Positions 60,098 through 64,000 of a stretch of DNA of 64,000 bases are shown in pieces (within the stretch, counting starts at the first letter, position 1; every line of letters begins with the position of its first letter). Location: NCBI GenBank assembly GCA_964465015.1, contig CAYXHP010000020.1:1-64000 (forward strand). Reading direction: 5' to 3'. The DNA is from Humimonas sp964465015 (lineage in GTDB: Bacteria > Gemmatimonadota > Gemmatimonadetes > Palauibacterales > Palauibacteraceae). The position numbers and the translations under genes are program-made. Under the pieces are notes generated by a model, which had not been told where the DNA came from, ran no database searches, and saw only the letters and a program-made list of their open reading frames with translations.

Positions 60098-60961
60098 TCA
60101 GCTCTCTCCCGCGGGCAGCGGGAGTCCCTCCCCGGCGGCGTCCGCGTCGGTCCCCGTGCCTTCGCCGGCGTGGGAACCTTGCCGGGACGGGAGCCGACTC
60201 CGCTCTCCGGACGCCAGACGACCGCGGAGCTCCTCTGGACTCAGGTCCCGGCTGAGCTGTCCGCGGTAGGCCAGGGAGATCTGGCTCGTCTCTTCGGAGA
60301 TGACCACCACGTAGGCGTCCGTTTCCTCCGAGAGGCCCAGCGCGGCGCGGTGACGCGTCCCGAGCGAGCGGTCCTCGACAGGGAACTGCGTCAGCGGGAG
60401 GATACAGCCGGCGGCCACGATCTGATCGCCCCGCACCACCACCGCTCCATCATGGAGCGGGGAATAGGGCGTGAAGATCGTCGTGAGCAGCTCCGCCGAC
60501 ACGTCGGCGCCGACGTGGGTGCCGGTCTCGGCGTACTCGCCCAGCCCTACCTCCTGCTCGACGGCGATCAGCCCGCCGATCCTGGCCCTGGACAGCCGGG
60601 CGGCCGCCTCGGCGATCTCGCCCGCCACCTCGCTCTCCTCCATGCGGGCGAAGAAGCGCCACACCCGGCTCCGGCCCAGCTGGGCCAGCGCGTTCCTGAG
60701 CTCCGGCTGGAAGACGACGATGAGCGCGAAGGCGCCGTACGTGAACGCCTGCGAGAGCAGGTAGCTGATGAGGCTGAGCCCCAGGAAGCGGGCCACGGCG
60801 TGGATCGCCACCAGCAGCACGAGGCCGAACAGGATCTGCAGCGCCCGCGTGCCGGTCCACAGGAGGAGGATCCGATAGAACACGTACCCGACGAGCAGGA
60901 CCTCGACGACGTCCTTCCAACCGATCTGGAGGTAGCCGAGGTAGTCGAGGAGTGTGTGCAT
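60098..60961 (-). CDS. cdaA: Membrane diadenylate cyclase CdaA (c-di-AMP synthase)
   Basis: 287 residues. Three N-terminal TM helices (about 15-90), then the DAC domain with the catalytic DGA (PLHDGAVVV) and RHR (GTRHRAALGLSE) motifs. Makes c-di-AMP from two ATP. No YbbR-type regulator follows; the C-terminal tail is Gly/Ala/Asp-rich and variable. ATG 6 bases after the folP stop. Association with folP is common (the folP-cdaA pairing in diderms). Confidence 0.95.
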   Translation of the reverse strand: MHTLLDYLGYLQIGWKDVVEVLLVGYVFYRILLLWTGTRALQILFGLVLLVAIHAVARFLGLSLISYLLSQAFTYGAFALIVVFQPELRNALAQLGRSRVWRFFARMEESEVAGEIAEAAARLSRARIGGLIAVEQEVGLGEYAETGTHVGADVSAELLTTIFTPYSPLHDGAVVVRGDQIVAAGCILPLTQFPVEDRSLGTRHRAALGLSEETDAYVVVISEETSQISLAYRGQLSRDLSPEELRGRLASGERSRLPSRQGSHAGEGTGTDADAAGEGLPLPAGES

Positions 60962-60967
60962 GTCGGC

Positions 60968-61872
60968 TCAGTCGGTCCCCGCGGAGGAGGAAATCACGGC
61001 GTGCCCGGCGCGTCCGGCGGTCTGGCGCCGCACCTCCTCGGCCAGGTCGACCGCGCGGCGCACCGCAGCCACGTCGTGGACGCGAAACAGCCGGGCCCCG
61101 CCGACCAGCGCCATCACGCAGGCCGCGATCGTGCCTTCCAGGCGCTCCCGGACCGGCAGTCCGAGGAGCTCCCCGATGAACGCCTTGCGCGACGGACCCA
61201 CCAGGATCGGCAGACCGAGCCGTGCCAGCTCCGGGAGACGGGCCAGGAGCTCGAGGTTGCCCCGGGATGACTTGCCGAAGCCGAGGCCGGGATCGACCAC
61301 CAGCTGCGCGCGCCCGCACCCGCGCAGCTCAGCGGTTCGCACCGCCTCGGCCAGAGCGCCGCGGACCTCCCCCATCAGGTCGCCGTAGGCCACGTCGTCC
61401 TGCATCGTCCGCGGCTCGCCGCGCATGTGCATGAGGACCAGCCCGGCGCCCCGCGACGCCGCCAGGTCAGCGAGCTCCGGGTCGAAGCGCAGCGCGGAGA
61501 TGTCATTGAGGATGGCGGCGCCTGCGTCGAGCGCCCGGGCGGCCACCACACGTTTGGTCGTGTCGACCGAGATCGGGATCGGGAGGGCGGGCGCGAGCTC
61601 CACGACGGGACGGATCCTCCGCCATTCCAGGTCGGCCGCGACCGGCTCGGCGCCCGGGCGGGAGGACTCCCCGCCCACGTCGAGAACGTCGGCGCCCTCC
61701 TCCACGAGGCGCCAGGCCCGCTCGACGGCGGCGGCGGGTTCGAGGAACGCGCCCCCGTCCGAGAAGGAGTCCGGGGTGGTGTTCAGCACGCCGACGACCA
61801 GCGGTCGCTCCAGCGACAGGGTGCCGGCGCCCGTCCGCCAGCTCCGAGCCGAGAGGTCGACCGCGCCGGGCG

Positions 61873-61876
<4 letters not shown>
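60968..61876 (-). CDS. folP: Dihydropteroate synthase FolP
   Basis: 302 residues. TIM-barrel motifs VVGVLNTTPDSFSDGG, DVGGESSRPGAEPV, ISVDTTK, NDISALR, LMHMRGEPRTMQ, DPGLGFGK and GPSRKAFI are all present. Condenses pABA with the pterin pyrophosphate in folate synthesis; sulfonamide target. Start is TTG at 61876, overlapping the ftsH stop by four bases (TTGA), consistent with coupled, low-rate initiation. Confidence 0.96.
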
Positions 61877-63888
<2,012 letters not shown>

Positions 63889-63897
63889 TCGGCGGCC

Positions 63898-64000
63898 TCA
63901 GACGCTCGCGATGTAAGGCAGGTGACGAAACTCCTCGGCGCGGTCGAGGCCGTATCCCACCAGGAACTCCGGCGGCGCATCGAACCCGACCCATCTGGGC
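63898..64000 (-). CDS. hpt: Hypoxanthine phosphoribosyltransferase, C-terminal end (partial)
   Basis: The final 34 codons before TGA (63898-63900) read PRWVGFDAPPEFLVGYGLD and end RHLPYIASV, the conserved C terminus of Hpt (VGFxxPxEFxVGYGLD). The rest lies beyond the window. hpt directly upstream of ftsH is a widespread arrangement. Confidence 0.88.
   Translation of the reverse strand, partial: PRWVGFDAPPEFLVGYGLDRAEEFRHLPYIASV

Overview
The window is a high-GC, densely packed bacterial chromosome segment with almost every gene on the minus strand; only an aspartic-protease-like gene and msrA read plus. Features pointing to a Gram-negative (diderm) cell with meso-diaminopimelate peptidoglycan are a TonB/ExbB/ExbD system, an outer-membrane barrel, MurE carrying DNPR, and exported multiheme cytochromes. 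A tricorn-type protease, a type-2 (eukaryote-like) IleRS and the overall composition suggest Gemmatimonadota or a close relative. That placement is inference; no rRNA or marker search was possible.

Layout. 1-11.7 kb: small accessory and housekeeping genes (DUF1059, two GNAT acetyltransferases, a two-lobed retropepsin-like protein, a HhH-GPD DNA glycosylase, tricorn protease, exported MsrA, polysaccharide deacetylase). 12.2-19.0 kb: a five-gene minus-strand operon reading cytochrome b, 17-heme cytochrome c, 13-heme cytochrome c, beta-barrel, ferredoxin-flavoprotein. This looks like a transenvelope electron conduit and is the best candidate for an undescribed system. 19.1-26 kb: amidase, PAP2 phosphatase, NAD-dependent epimerase, recG, ftsY. 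26.5-44.5 kb: a complete dcw cluster read from a consensus promoter with four MraZ boxes, in the order mraZ-rsmH-ftsL-ftsI-murE-murF-mraY-murD-ftsW-murG-murC-ftsQ-ftsA-ftsZ, followed by an M23 peptidase. Most junctions are 4-base ATGA/GTGA overlaps. 44.6-51.2 kb: a TPR protein with its own promoter, tRNA-Val, a small membrane protein, a membrane-anchored zinc peptidase, and an asparagine-synthetase-like protein lacking its glutaminase cysteine. 50.2-57.5 kb: a coupled run yggS-divIVA-pnp-ileS-dksA-lspA-rluD. 57.6-60.0 kb: an exbB-exbD-exbD-tonB operon with a consensus promoter. 60.1-64.0 kb: hpt-ftsH-folP-cdaA.

The most surprising single-gene observation is in mraY. Its frame is stopped by TAA where the family has a conserved tryptophan, yet the next 17 codons still encode the canonical C-terminal helix and end in a TGA that overlaps the murD ATG. 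The lesion is a CC-to-TT change relative to a Trp codon. It is a recent mutation, a sequence error, or a read-through site, in an essential gene of which only one copy is seen here.
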